This document shows, one piece after another, positions 43,792-51,810 of a stretch of 64,000 bases of DNA. The DNA lies in the NCBI RefSeq assembly GCF_004364555.1, contig NZ_SOAM01000004.1, positions 248,001 to 312,000 of the forward strand. The letters are read 5' to 3'. Both the position numbers and the translations under genes were made by a program. The notes under the pieces were generated by a model that worked only from the letters and a program-made list of their open reading frames with translations, ran no database searches and had not been told where the DNA came from. Numbering within the stretch: position 1 is the first letter of the stretch; each line of letters begins with the position of its first letter. This stretch comes from Amnibacterium kyonggiense. Lineage in GTDB: Bacteria; Actinomycetota; Actinomycetes; Actinomycetales; Microbacteriaceae.

Positions 43792-44766
43792 GTGACCGGG
43801 TTCTGGGTGGGCGGGTACACCGCCGATGACGCGACCGGAGGGGTGCGCCGACTGGATGCCGCCACCGGCATGAACGAGGTCGTCGTCGCGACCCCGGACC
43901 CCTCCTATCTGCTCGCCTCGCCGACCACGGACCTGCTCTACGCGGTGGACGAGGGCGGCGACGCGGTGGTCGCCCTCCGCGACGGCGTCGTCGTCGCGCG
44001 GGTCGCGGCGGCGGGCAGCGCCCCCTGCCACCTCTCGATCACCGCGGACGGAACGCTCCTGCTCGCGGCCTGCTACGGCGACGGCCGGGTCGGCGTCCAC
44101 GACCTCGCCGAGGACGGGACGCCGGGGCCCGCCCGGGCCCTGCCCGATCCCCCGCCCGCGTCGATCGGCCCGCACCCGGCGCAGGACGGCCCGCACGCCC
44201 ACAGCACGCTCGAGCTCGGCGATCTGCTGCTCGTCGCCGACCTCGGCACCGACCGGGTACTCGTGCACCGCCGCCGCGGCGCGGACTTCGCGTTCGACGG
44301 CGCGATCGCGCTGCCGGCGGGGTCGGGGCCGCGGGACCTCCTCCTCGTGCCGTCCGGGCCGGTGCTCGTGCTCGGGGAGCACGACGCGCGCATCCACGTG
44401 CTCGACGTCGCGGCCCGCAGCGTGCGCGTCTCCGTGCCGACGACCACCGATCCGGTGCGCGGCGATCAGGCGGCGGGGATGACCCTCGTCGGGCGGCGGC
44501 TCACCGCCGGGCTGCGCGGCAGCGACCGGATCGCCCTCCTCCGCCTCGACGACGACGGCGTCCCGGAACCGGTGGACGCCGCGCTCACGGGCGGCACGTG
44601 GCCGCGGCACCACGCGGTCGACGGCGACCGGCTGCTCGTCGCGAACGAGCGGTCGGGCACCGTGACCGCGCTCGCGTTCCGGTCGGACGAGTCGCTCGGC
44701 TCCCCCGGCCCGGTGGCGCGGATCCCCTCCCCCACCTTCCTCCTCGCGACGGGCGGCGCCGCATGA
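43792..44766 (+). CDS. pgl: Lactonase-family protein (6-phosphogluconolactonase, Pgl type)
   Basis: A 324-residue seven-bladed beta-propeller lactonase (Lactonase family, like E. coli PgL). Blades repeat the pattern of Ser/Ala-Pro-Cys-His-Leu (GSAPCHLSITADGTLLLAACYG, in part) and GPHAHSTLEL, with GPRDLLLVPSGPVLVL and WPRHHAVDGDRLLVANE. It lacks a signal peptide. It hydrolyses 6-phosphogluconolactone or other sugar lactones. Its stop is overlapped by the start of an ABC1/AarF gene (ATGA), an unusual partner. A role in rhamnose use (rhamnonolactone) is possible but the rest of that oxidative route is missing. Confidence 0.8.
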   Translation: MTGFWVGGYTADDATGGVRRLDAATGMNEVVVATPDPSYLLASPTTDLLYAVDEGGDAVVALRDGVVVARVAAAGSAPCHLSITADGTLLLAACYGDGRVGVHDLAEDGTPGPARALPDPPPASIGPHPAQDGPHAHSTLELGDLLLVADLGTDRVLVHRRRGADFAFDGAIALPAGSGPRDLLLVPSGPVLVLGEHDARIHVLDVAARSVRVSVPTTTDPVRGDQAAGMTLVGRRLTAGLRGSDRIALLRLDDDGVPEPVDAALTGGTWPRHHAVDGDRLLVANERSGTVTALAFRSDESLGSPGPVARIPSPTFLLATGGAA

Positions 44767-46499
44767 ACGCGGACGCGGACCTCGACCTGCTCGGCGTGCT
44801 CGTCACGCGCCGCGATCGCCTGATCGAGGTCGCGGGCGTCCTCCGGCGCTACGGCTTCGCGTCGATCGCGGCCCAGCTCGAGGGCGCGGGCGGGCCGGTG
44901 CGTCGCGCGGCCGCCGCGGTCGCCGACCGGCTCATCGACCCGGAGCTCGAGGCCGAATCGGCCGGGCAGCGCCTGCGCGGCGCCCTGACGGAGATCGGGA
45001 CGACCGCGATCAAGCTCGGTCAGCTGCTCAGCCTGCGTCCGGACGTCGTCGGTCCGGCGGTCGCCGCGGAGCTGAGCACCCTCCGGTCGAGCGTGCCCGC
45101 CGATCCGCCCGGGTACGCGGAGACGACGGTGCAGGAGGAGCTCGGCGCGGACGTGAGCGAGCTCTTCGCGAGCTTCGATCCGGAGCCGCTCGCCTCCGGC
45201 TCGGTCGCGCAGGTGCATCGCGCCGTGCTGCACGACGGCTCGCGGGTCGTCGTGAAGGTGCTGCACCGGCACGTCCGCCGCCGCGTGCTCGAGGACCTCG
45301 AGCTGCTCAGCGCGCTCTCGGTCTGGGCGGAGGCCGTCTCGCCCGTCGCGCACCGCCTCCGGTTCGCGGCGGTCGTCGCGGACTTCGACCGCAGCATGCG
45401 CGGCGCCGTCGACCTCGGGCAGGAGCTCGCGAACCTCCAGCGGTTCGGCGCGATGTTCGCGGACGACGACGGCGTCCGCATCCCCGCCGCGCACCCGGAC
45501 CGCTCCGCGACCGGCGTGCTCACGATGGAGGAGATGGCCGGGACCGTCCTCGACGGCCCGGACAGCGTGCGCGCCGCGGGCTGGACGCCCGACGACCTCG
45601 CGAACCGCACCGCGAACGTGTACCTGACGATGGTCTTCCGGCACGGGGCGTACCACACCGACCCGCATTCCGGGAACTTCCTGCTCAACCCGGGCGTGAT
45701 CACCATCCTCGACTTCGGCGACGTGGCGCGGATCACGCGCACGAAGCGCGAGCAGCTCGAGGACCTCATCGCGGCGGTCGGGACGGGCGACCCCGCGGCG
45801 ACGACGGAGGCGCTGCTCGCGATCACGGACGCGCCGCCGGACCTCGAGCCCGGCGACGTGCAGGACGACGTCGAGTCGCTGATCACCGACCACCTCTCCG
45901 GCGGGGTCGACACGATCGACCTGACCGCGGTCTCCCGGGGCGTCGCGGTCGTCGTGCAGCGGCACGGCCTCTCGCTGCCTGGCGAGATCGCGCTCGTCCT
46001 CCGCGTGATCACGCTGCTGCAGGGCCTCGCGGCCGACATCGGGGCGGACATCGACCTCGCCGAGATCAGCCGGCCGTTCGCGCTCGACGTCGCGCGGCAC
46101 AGCCTCGATCCGCGCGCGGCGCTCGCCCGCGCGCTGCGGACCAGCCGCTCGTGGGAGCGGCTGCTCGAGACGCTGCCCGGTGAGGTGACCGCGCTGCTGC
46201 AGCAGGTCCGTCGCGAGGGCGGTGCGGACCTGCGCATCAAGGACCCGGACGGCATCGCGGACCGGATCGTCGACGGCCTCCTGACGGCGGCCCTCGTGCT
46301 CTCGGCGGGCGAGCTGGTGTCGCGCGGCACCGCGCCCCGACTCGGGTCGATCTCCGTGCCCGGCGTCGCCGTCGCGGGCGCCGCCTGGCTGCGCTGGCGG
46401 TCCCTGCGCGCCCGCCGCTCCGGTGCCCCGTCCGCGGCCGCCCGCCTCCGGCTGGCCGAGCGCGTCATCCGCTCCGCCCGCCGCCCGTCGGCGCCGTGA
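44763..46499 (+). CDS. ABC1/AarF/UbiB-family atypical kinase
   Basis: A 578-residue ABC1-family protein. The KxGQ-motif is KLGQLLSLRPD, and the A-rich nucleotide-loop-like SGSVAQVHRAVLHDG is followed by the DPHSGNFLLNPG and ILDFGDV motifs (DFG-like), all in order. A hydrophobic segment near the end (SISVPGVAVAGAAWLRWRSLRA) may contact the membrane. The family supports quinone or lipid metabolism and has an ATP-binding fold. This organism should use menaquinone rather than ubiquinone. The gene is translationally coupled to the lactonase. The substrate is unknown. Confidence 0.88.
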   Translation: MNADADLDLLGVLVTRRDRLIEVAGVLRRYGFASIAAQLEGAGGPVRRAAAAVADRLIDPELEAESAGQRLRGALTEIGTTAIKLGQLLSLRPDVVGPAVAAELSTLRSSVPADPPGYAETTVQEELGADVSELFASFDPEPLASGSVAQVHRAVLHDGSRVVVKVLHRHVRRRVLEDLELLSALSVWAEAVSPVAHRLRFAAVVADFDRSMRGAVDLGQELANLQRFGAMFADDDGVRIPAAHPDRSATGVLTMEEMAGTVLDGPDSVRAAGWTPDDLANRTANVYLTMVFRHGAYHTDPHSGNFLLNPGVITILDFGDVARITRTKREQLEDLIAAVGTGDPAATTEALLAITDAPPDLEPGDVQDDVESLITDHLSGGVDTIDLTAVSRGVAVVVQRHGLSLPGEIALVLRVITLLQGLAADIGADIDLAEISRPFALDVARHSLDPRAALARALRTSRSWERLLETLPGEVTALLQQVRREGGADLRIKDPDGIADRIVDGLLTAALVLSAGELVSRGTAPRLGSISVPGVAVAGAAWLRWRSLRARRSGAPSAAARLRLAERVIRSARRPSAP

Positions 46500-46506
46500 A
46501 GCCGAT

Positions 46507-46524
46507 CCGGTAGGTTCCCACCGG
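46507..46524. promoter_or_regulatory. Inverted repeat and possible promoter before the CitE-like gene
   Basis: CCGGT (46507-46511) and ACCGG (46520-46524) flank 8 nt. A -10-like TAGGTT (46511-46516) lies within. The start of the next gene is about 38 nt downstream. No clear -35. Confidence 0.3.
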
Positions 46525-46561
46525 CCGCGGAAGCGGCAGCCCTTCGCCGATCGGAGCACCG

Positions 46562-47407
46562 TTGAGCAGCACCGGACAGGAACGCCGGACCGTCGATCCC
46601 GAGATCGCCCGGTCCTGGCTCCTCGTGAACGGCACCCGGACCGACACCTTCGACGCGGCCCGCGCGTCGCGCGCCGACCAGATCATCCTCGACATCGAGG
46701 ACGCGGTGGACCCGGCGAAGAAGGACGACGCGCGCCGGGCGGTGATCGACTGGCTCGCCGCGGGCAACCGGGCCTGGGTGCGGATCAACGACCGCTCCAC
46801 GACGTTCTGGGGCGACGACGTCGCGCTCCTCGCGGGCGTGCCCGGGCTCGACGGGGTCCTGCTCGCGAAGACGGAGGCGCCGGAGCACGTCACGGAGACG
46901 TTCGACCGCCTCGGCGGCTCGGTACCCGTCCTCCCCCTCATCGAGTCCGCAGTCGGGATCGAGAACGCGGTCGCCGTCGCCTGCGCGCGTGGCGCGTTCC
47001 GCCTCGCGTTCGGCAGCGGCGACTACCGCCGCGACACCGGCACGAGCGCCGCGGACCTCGCGATGGCGTATCCGCGGTCCCGCCTCGTCGTCGCGAGCCG
47101 CGTCGGCGGCCTCCCCGGCCCGATCGACGGGCCCACGGTCGGCACCAGCCACGGCGTGCTGCGGGAGCAGTCCCAGATCACCGTCGAGCTCGGGATGACG
47201 GGCAAGCTCTGCCTCGACGTCGGCCAGCTGCCGGTCATCAACGAGGTCATCAGCCCGACGCCCTCCGACGTCGCGTGGGCGCGGGACTTCCTCGCCGACT
47301 TCGAGGCGCGGGGCCGCGTGATCCGCGACGGCAGCGACCTGCCGAGGCTCGGCCGGGCCCAGAAGATCGAGAAGCTCGCGACAGCGTTCGGGGTCAATCC
47401 GCTCTGA
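46562..47407 (+). CDS. CitE-like HpcH/HpaI aldolase (acyl-CoA lyase)
   Basis: A 281-residue protein of the HpcH/HpaI aldolase/citrate lyase beta family. ILDIEDAVDPAKKDDAR gives the metal-binding Glu/Asp, VRINDRS the phosphate/CoA-binding Arg, PLIESAVGIENA the second acid, and GSGDYRRDTG the third. Such enzymes are malyl-CoA, citramalyl-CoA or beta-methylmalyl-CoA lyases/thioesterases. The start is a TTG at 46562 after GGAG (5 nt). An IclR regulator and an MHS symporter follow, suggesting a unit for a dicarboxylic or hydroxy acid; no citrate lyase alpha or gamma genes are present. Confidence 0.85.
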   Translation: MSSTGQERRTVDPEIARSWLLVNGTRTDTFDAARASRADQIILDIEDAVDPAKKDDARRAVIDWLAAGNRAWVRINDRSTTFWGDDVALLAGVPGLDGVLLAKTEAPEHVTETFDRLGGSVPVLPLIESAVGIENAVAVACARGAFRLAFGSGDYRRDTGTSAADLAMAYPRSRLVVASRVGGLPGPIDGPTVGTSHGVLREQSQITVELGMTGKLCLDVGQLPVINEVISPTPSDVAWARDFLADFEARGRVIRDGSDLPRLGRAQKIEKLATAFGVNPL

Positions 47408-47454
47408 CCGGGAAGAACCGCACGGCGTGCGGCGCTGGGGGATGCATCATCGAG

Positions 47455-47485
47455 TTGTCATCGAACCGTTACCTGCTCCTAGACT
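47455..47485 (+). promoter_or_regulatory. Possible promoter of the IclR gene
   Basis: TTGTCA (47455-47460) and TAGACT (47480-47485) are 19 bp apart, a little longer than ideal. Transcription from here would leave a 25-nt leader with GGAGA before the CTG at 47516. Confidence 0.45.
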
Positions 47486-47548
47486 CCCCAGGATCGACGG
47501 AGATCGGAGAACCCCCTGGATCCGGATACCGAAGAGCGCGACCGATCG

Positions 47549-48283
47549 GTGCTCGGCCGCGCCGTGGGCGTGCTCGACGCGTTCGCCGGCGCCGAGGGTC
47601 CTGAGCTGTCCCTGACGGAGCTCGCGGACCGCGCGGACCTGCCGCTCACCACCACGCACCGCCTCGCGGGCCAGCTCGTCAACGAGCGGCTCCTCGAGCG
47701 GCTCCCCTCCGGCCGGTTCCGCATCGGGCCGCACGTGCAGGAGCTCGTCTCCCTCGCCCCCCGCGACGTCGCCGCGGAGGACGTCGCCCACCCGTACCTC
47801 CAGGACCTCGCGGACGTGACCGGGCAGCCCGTGCAGCTCGTCGTCCTGGACGGCGGCGAGTCCGTCACCGTCGACCGGGCGGACGGACAGCTGCCGAGCC
47901 GCGCACCGACTCGCTCGCCCGCCCACGCCTCCTGCGGCGGCCTCGTGCTCCTCGCGCACGCGCCCTCCGGCCTCGTCGACGCGGTGATCGAGCACGGCCA
48001 GTTCGAGCGCCGGTGGGACGCCGCGCCCGGGGTCACCGAGCGCGTGCGGACCGCGATCGAGGTCGCGCGCCGACAGGGGCACCTCGAGCTCCGCAGCAAG
48101 CAGACCGGCACCGTCTCCGTCGCCGCGCCCGTCATCGTCGACGACGCCCCGGTCGCCGCCGTCGCGATCAGCGGGGCGCCGCACTCGGAGCGCTCGCTCG
48201 CGCCCGCGGTGCTGACGACCGCCCGGAGCATCGCCCGGGCAATGGGGGCGCCGCCGACCGGGCCCATCCCGACCGTTCACTGA
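47549..48283 (+). CDS. IclR-family regulator
   Basis: A regulator of 244 residues from the GTG at 47549. The winged helix is at SVLGRAVGVLDAFAG ... LSLTELADRADLPLTTTHRL, and the ligand domain runs from GPHVQELVSL to the end (SVTVDRADGQLPSRAPT, AHASCGGLVLLAHAP). The family start often lies before SVLGRA. An in-frame CTG at 47516, with GGAG 6 nt upstream, would add 11 residues including DPDTEERDRS. It is between a CitE-like lyase gene and an MHS symporter gene, which it probably controls. Confidence 0.88.
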   Translation: MLGRAVGVLDAFAGAEGPELSLTELADRADLPLTTTHRLAGQLVNERLLERLPSGRFRIGPHVQELVSLAPRDVAAEDVAHPYLQDLADVTGQPVQLVVLDGGESVTVDRADGQLPSRAPTRSPAHASCGGLVLLAHAPSGLVDAVIEHGQFERRWDAAPGVTERVRTAIEVARRQGHLELRSKQTGTVSVAAPVIVDDAPVAAVAISGAPHSERSLAPAVLTTARSIARAMGAPPTGPIPTVH

Positions 48284-48297
48284 GCGCCGGCCGCTCC

Positions 48298-48303
48298 TAG
48301 GCT
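48298..48303 (+). promoter_or_regulatory. -10 of the MHS symporter gene
   Basis: TAGGCT lies 33 nt before the ATG at 48337, with TTCACT (48276-48281) 16 bp upstream as a weak -35 box. Confidence 0.4.
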
Positions 48304-48336
48304 GTCGGGGTCCTTCACGAACCCCTCGGAGACCCG

Positions 48337-49746
48337 ATGCCCAGTGCGACCGCCGATCCCACCGCCGTCAACAGCCGCGGGCGGGTGATCGTCGCGAGCC
48401 TCATCGGCACGTCGATCGAGTTCTACGACTTCTACGTCTACGCGACCGCCGCGGTGCTCGTCTTCCCGGCCCTCTTCTTCCCGAACGACAGCCCCGCCGC
48501 GGCGCAGCTCTCGTCGTTCGTGACCTTCGGGCTCGCCTTCCTCGCCCGCCCGGTCGGCTCGGTCCTGTTCGGCCACTTCGGCGACCGGGTCGGGAGGAAG
48601 ACGACGCTCGTCGCGTCCCTCCTCGTGATGGGCATCGCGACCTTCCTGATCGGCGTGCTGCCGACCTTCGACGCGATCGGGATCGCGGCGCCTGCGCTGC
48701 TGGCGGTCCTCCGCTTCACGCAGGGCATCGGGCTCGGCGGCGAGTGGAGCGGCGCCGCGCTGCTCGCGACCGAGAACGCGCCGCGGGCCAGGCGGGCGAT
48801 CTACGGCACGTTCCCGCAGCTGGGCGCGCCGATCGGCTTCATCCTCGCGAACTCGCTGTTCCTCGTGCTGTCCCTGACGGTCGACGACGCCGCGTTCGCC
48901 GCCTGGGGCTGGCGCGTCCCGTTCCTGCTGTCCGCGGTCCTCGTGATCGTCGGCCTCTACGTGCGGCTGCGGCTCGTGGAGACGCCCGCGTTCCGCCGGA
49001 CGCTCGAGACCGGCACGCGGGTGCGCGTGCCGCTCGGCAGCGTACTGCGCTCGAGCTGGCCGCAGCTCATCCGCGGGACGTTCATCATGGTCGCGACGTA
49101 CGTCCTCTTCTACTTCATGACGACCTTCACGCTGACCTTCGGCACCGCGGCGCACACCGTGGAGGCCGGCGCCGCGGCCGCGCAGGCGGCGGGCAAGCCG
49201 TTCAACCCGGCCACGTTCCAGATCGGGCTCGGCTACCTGCGGAACGACTTCCTCGTGATGCTCATCGTCGGCGTCGTGTTCTTCGGGGTCTTCACCCCGA
49301 TCGCGGGCGTGCTCGCGGACCGGTTCGGCCGACGGCCGATGCTGCTCGTCACGACCGCGCTCATCGCGCTGTTCGGCCTCTCGTTCCAGCCGTGGTTCGG
49401 CAGCAGCGCCGGGGCGCCGGTCGCGACGACCGCGTTCCTCGCCGTCGGGCTGGCGCTGATGGGCCTGACCTTCGGGCCGATGGGCGCCCTGCTGCCGGAG
49501 CTGTTCCCGACGAACGTCCGGTACACCGGTTCGGCGATCGCGTACAACGTCGCGAGCATCCTCGGCGCCTCCATCGCCCCGATCGTCGCCGTGCTGCTCT
49601 GGGACCGGGACGGCAGCATCCTCAAGGTCGGCCTCTACCTCACGGGCGCCGCGGTCGTCACGTTCGTGGCGCTGCTGCTCACCCGCGAGACGCGCGACGT
49701 GGACCTCGTCGAGGCCGCGGTCGCGGAGGCCGCCGCAGCCCCCTGA
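48337..49746 (+). CDS. MHS-family symporter (MFS)
   Basis: A 469-residue transporter of the metabolite:H+ symporter family (KgtP/ProP/ShiA type). It has 12 predicted helices. Family motifs are GTSIEFYDFYVYATAA in helix 1, LFGHFGDRVGRKTTL in loop 2-3, RFTQGIGLGGEWSGAALL and the second loop motif AGVLADRFGRRPML. This group carries dicarboxylates, shikimate, alpha-ketoglutarate or betaines. The adjacent CitE-like lyase and IclR suggest a carboxylic acid substrate. The substrate itself cannot be read. Confidence 0.87.
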   Translation: MPSATADPTAVNSRGRVIVASLIGTSIEFYDFYVYATAAVLVFPALFFPNDSPAAAQLSSFVTFGLAFLARPVGSVLFGHFGDRVGRKTTLVASLLVMGIATFLIGVLPTFDAIGIAAPALLAVLRFTQGIGLGGEWSGAALLATENAPRARRAIYGTFPQLGAPIGFILANSLFLVLSLTVDDAAFAAWGWRVPFLLSAVLVIVGLYVRLRLVETPAFRRTLETGTRVRVPLGSVLRSSWPQLIRGTFIMVATYVLFYFMTTFTLTFGTAAHTVEAGAAAAQAAGKPFNPATFQIGLGYLRNDFLVMLIVGVVFFGVFTPIAGVLADRFGRRPMLLVTTALIALFGLSFQPWFGSSAGAPVATTAFLAVGLALMGLTFGPMGALLPELFPTNVRYTGSAIAYNVASILGASIAPIVAVLLWDRDGSILKVGLYLTGAAVVTFVALLLTRETRDVDLVEAAVAEAAAAP

Positions 49747-49750
49747 CGGA

Positions 49751-49817
49751 CGGGTCCGTCGATACGGAGATCCGCGGCGCGAAGCGTCCCGGATCTCCGC
49801 ATCGGTGAACCGGACCC
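49751..49817. repeat. Palindrome family A, copy 3 (decayed left arm)
   Basis: The core GATACGGAGATCCG is followed by GCG-AAGCGTCC and the right arm CGGATCTCCGCATCGGTGAACCGGACCCG (in part). Outer arms CGGGTCCG/CGGACCCG still pair, but the left arm lacks about seven bases (GTTCACC) found in copies at 2785 and 8666. It starts 5 nt after the symporter stop. Confidence 0.75.
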
Positions 49818-49875
49818 GGCCATGTGCCGCCCGCGGTACGAGAGGCCGTCCGGGGGCGAGCATCATGGACTCCCG

Positions 49876-51672
49876 ATGACCACCAGCACCGCCGCCGCGC
49901 CCCGGCGTGGCCTCTTCCGCCGGAGCGCCGACACGGGGCCGCGGGCCCGCTTCCGCGACCTCCTCCCCTATCTGACCGAGCACCGGGGCCCGCTCGTCGC
50001 GGTCGTCGTGCTCAGCGTCGTCGGCGCCGGCCTCTCGCTCGCGCAGCCGCTGCTCGTCGAGCAGGTCGTGACGCGGGTGCAGCGCTCCCAGCCCCTCGGC
50101 GGGGTGGTCGCCCTCGTCGCCGTGATCGTCGCGGTCGGCGCCGTGCTGTCGGGCGTGCAGCACTACCTCCTCCAGCGCACCGGAACCTCGGTGGTGCTGT
50201 CCGCCAGGACGCGGCTGATCCGGCACCTGCTGCGGCTGCCGGTCGCGGACTTCGACCGGCGGCGCACCGGCGACCTCGTGGCCCGCGTCGGCACCGACAC
50301 GACCCTGCTCTACGCCGTGCTCACCCAGGGGCTCGTGGACGCGGTCGGCGGCGCGTTCACCTTCGTCGGCGCGATCATCGGCATGGCCCTGCTCGACCCG
50401 GTGCTGCTCGGCCTGACGGTGCTGATCGTCCTCTTCGCGATCGTGGTCGTCGGCGGGCTGTCGCGCCGGATCCGCACCGCGAGCCGCACGCAGCAGGACG
50501 CGGTCGGCGCCCTCACCGCGGATGTCGAGCGGTCCATCTCCGCCGTCCGGACGATCCGCGCCTCCGGGGCGACCGAGCGGGAGACCGAGTCCGTGCTCCA
50601 GGGCGCGAAGCGCGCGTGGGACGCCGGCCTCGGCGTCGCGCGTGCCTCGGCACCGGTCGTGCCGATCGCCTCCCTCACCCTGAACCTCGCGTTCCTCGTC
50701 GTGATCGGCGTCGGCGGCTTCCGCGTCGCGTCCGGCGCGATCGGGATCGGGAGCCTCGTCGCGTTCCTCCTGTTCCTCTTCCTCATGGTGATGCCGCTCG
50801 GCAGCGCGTTCGGGGCGGCGAGCTCGGTCGCGAGCGCGCTCGGTGCGCTCGGCCGGATCACGGAGGTGCTCGAGCTGCCGTCCGAGACCGCCTCGGACCG
50901 CGCCGACCAGCAGGTGCCGGCGGGGTCGGCGGCGCCCGCCGTCGAGTTCGACCACGTCTCGTTCGCGTACTCGGGAGCGGACGGCGAACGCGTCGACGTG
51001 CTGCACGACGTGACCTTCGCGGTGCCGCGCGGCACCCGCACCGCCCTCGTCGGTCCGTCCGGAGCGGGCAAGAGCACGATGCTGTCGCTGCTCGAGCGGT
51101 TCTACGACATCGACGGCGGCGCGATCCGGCTCGGCGGCGTCGACGTCCGGCGCCTCCCCCGCGACGTGCTGCGGAGCCAGTTCGGCTACGTCGAGCAGGA
51201 CGCGCCGGCCCTCGCCGGGACGATCCGCGACAACCTCGTGCTCGCGGCGCCGCTCGCCACCGACGAGGACTGCCTCCGGGCGCTCGACGCGGTGAACCTC
51301 CGCGGTACGGTGCTGAAGCACGCGGACGGGCTCGCCGCCCAGGTCGGCGAGGAGGGCGTGCTGCTGTCGGGCGGCGAGCGCCAGCGCCTCGCGATCGCGC
51401 GGGCGCTGCTCGCGGACGCGCCGATCCTGCTGCTCGACGAGTCGACCTCGAACCTCGACGGCCGCAACGAGCAGCTGCTGCGCGACTCCCTGGCCGCGGC
51501 GGCGGCGGGGCGAACGACGATCGTCATCGCACACCGCCTGTCCACGGTCGTGGACGCGGACCAGATCGTGGTCGTCGACGGCGGCCGCGTCGTGGCCGCC
51601 GGGTCGCACGAGGAGCTCCTGACGGCCTCCCCGCTCTACCGCGAGCTCGCCGCGACGCAGCTCCTGGTCTGA
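49876..51672 (+). CDS. ABC exporter (fused transmembrane-ATPase half transporter)
   Basis: A 598-residue type I ABC half-exporter. About 330 residues contain six membrane helices, then the ATPase with Walker A GPSGAGKST, signature LSGGERQRLAIARALL, Walker B ILLLDESTSNLDG and the switch His in IVIAHRLSTV. It should homodimerise to export lipids, peptides or drugs. The ATG at 49876 begins MTTSTAAAPRRG; an upstream in-frame start is not better supported. No regulator or partner half-transporter is next to it, so the substrate is unknown. Confidence 0.9.
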   Translation: MTTSTAAAPRRGLFRRSADTGPRARFRDLLPYLTEHRGPLVAVVVLSVVGAGLSLAQPLLVEQVVTRVQRSQPLGGVVALVAVIVAVGAVLSGVQHYLLQRTGTSVVLSARTRLIRHLLRLPVADFDRRRTGDLVARVGTDTTLLYAVLTQGLVDAVGGAFTFVGAIIGMALLDPVLLGLTVLIVLFAIVVVGGLSRRIRTASRTQQDAVGALTADVERSISAVRTIRASGATERETESVLQGAKRAWDAGLGVARASAPVVPIASLTLNLAFLVVIGVGGFRVASGAIGIGSLVAFLLFLFLMVMPLGSAFGAASSVASALGALGRITEVLELPSETASDRADQQVPAGSAAPAVEFDHVSFAYSGADGERVDVLHDVTFAVPRGTRTALVGPSGAGKSTMLSLLERFYDIDGGAIRLGGVDVRRLPRDVLRSQFGYVEQDAPALAGTIRDNLVLAAPLATDEDCLRALDAVNLRGTVLKHADGLAAQVGEEGVLLSGGERQRLAIARALLADAPILLLDESTSNLDGRNEQLLRDSLAAAAAGRTTIVIAHRLSTVVDADQIVVVDGGRVVAAGSHEELLTASPLYRELAATQLLV

Positions 51673-51675
51673 CGC

Positions 51676-51712
51676 CTCCTGATCCCGGCGCATCCCGCGC
51701 CGGGATCAGGAG
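51676..51712. terminator. Bidirectional terminator hairpin between convergent genes
   Basis: A perfect 16-bp stem (51676-51691 with 51697-51712) with a 5-nt loop lies immediately after the exporter stop. It faces the dehydrogenase gene on the other strand. No T-tract. Confidence 0.8.
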
Positions 51713-51810
51713 CCGGGACGGCGTTCAGGACGATCCGCCCTGCCGCGTCCTGCACTCGGCACGCGGTCCTGAGCCGCGCACGGACGCGCCGCCCCACCCC
51801 GCGCGGTCGG

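Noticed and set aside
48277-51693. A minus-strand open frame of about 1,140 codons opposite the MHS symporter and ABC exporter
   Set aside because: The composition is extreme (Arg/Glu/His/Asp/Gly) with no domains; it is a shadow of well-recognised transporters.
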